A DNA stretch of 41,590 nucleotides from Calothrix membranacea FACHB-236. GTDB taxonomy: Bacteria > Cyanobacteriota > Cyanobacteriia > Cyanobacteriales > Nostocaceae. The stretch is taken from the NCBI RefSeq assembly GCF_014696315.1, contig NZ_JACJPX010000073.1, forward strand, positions 1 to 41,590, given 5' to 3'. The first letter of the stretch is position 1, and every line of letters begins with the position of its first letter. The notes under the pieces are model-generated. The model was not told where the DNA came from, searched no databases, and saw only the letters and a program-made list of their open reading frames with translations. Positions 41,389 to 41,590 of this stretch are shown here, in pieces. The translations under genes and the position numbers were made by a program.

Positions 41389-41590
41389 TGATTTCCCAAC
41401 ATTGGTAATGAAAGATGTACTTTATCTTTTCACACAGGTGGTGAACGATCAGTCTATCTTATACAGATTCTTGGGAAATGGCTCGATAGTTATTAGACAT
41501 CTCCGATAACTATCAAAGCCTTGCTGTGACTAGCTTTTAGGCTGCAAATGCAAGCATTGCCAATCAGCTAGTCTATACGAAAAAATAAGG

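Overview
The window comes from a filamentous, heterocyst-forming cyanobacterium (Nostocales type). The evidence is a dense set of oxygenic photosynthesis genes (psbA, psaD, petN, psbU, psaK, chlP and a CcmK-type shell gene), a HetP-family heterocyst commitment gene, a CYP110-like P450, many GCGATCGC (HIP1) sites, and the heptameric and palindromic dispersed repeats typical of these genomes. No tRNA, rRNA or CRISPR array was seen. Replicon and species cannot be stated from the sequence alone.

Layout. 0-5.6 kb (minus strand): 3'-truncated psbA (D1 with Glu130), trpE, psaD and a DICT-GAF histidine kinase, with inverted heptamer arrays between several of them. 5.6-11 kb: gene-poor DNA holding a hetP-like gene, a few doubtful ORFs and a small minus-strand peptide locus (6.42-6.86 kb) ending in a clear intrinsic terminator. 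11.1-13.6 kb: a GH116 glycosidase. 13.6-19.8 kb: an accessory island (REP palindromes, a conserved hypothetical gene, a REP-associated tyrosine transposase, a TCO1-domain gene divergent from a caspase-STAND-histidine kinase fusion, and a HicB-HicA pair). Two arrays of 21-bp repeats lie in this island and bracket its central part. 19.8-24.2 kb (minus): aminotransferase and CcmK-like gene as a likely operon, P450, DEDDh exonuclease, membrane protein. 24.4-30.4 kb (plus): petN, a 53-residue membrane protein, a four-GAF histidine kinase with cyanobacteriochrome-like Cys motifs, a SnoaL-like protein, dusB and a GNAT. 30.5-34.5 kb (minus): PEP-CTERM protein, Orn/Lys/Arg-type decarboxylase, chlP. 34.7-41.4 kb: a YidD-like protein with a Cys-repeat tail, cysA, psbU, nadB, a small TM protein, psaK and a secreted Cys-motif protein.

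How it works together. Most of the window is housekeeping photosynthesis and biosynthesis, carried as single genes or two-gene units. The part that looks like a dedicated system is 13.6-19.8 kb. There a caspase protease and a STAND NTPase sit in one polypeptide with a complete histidine kinase, divergent from a TCO1 gene and followed by a toxin-antitoxin pair. This is the gene grammar of bacterial conflict or programmed-death systems, and the kinase fusion is the unusual part. The 21-bp arrays keep strict 21-bp phase (two helical turns), including higher-order spacings of 84 and 105 bp, and they lie in the same orientation on both sides of the island core. The REP family carries a 5' GTAG foot and compensatory stem changes. 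One copy has been read through in frame inside the REP transposase gene itself.

Annotation choices: several starts were moved to the site supported by a Shine-Dalgarno sequence or by family length, often non-ATG (chlP TTG, nadB TTG, psaK TTG, psbU GTG, cysA GTG). The long ORFs of trpE and of the caspase gene were trimmed.
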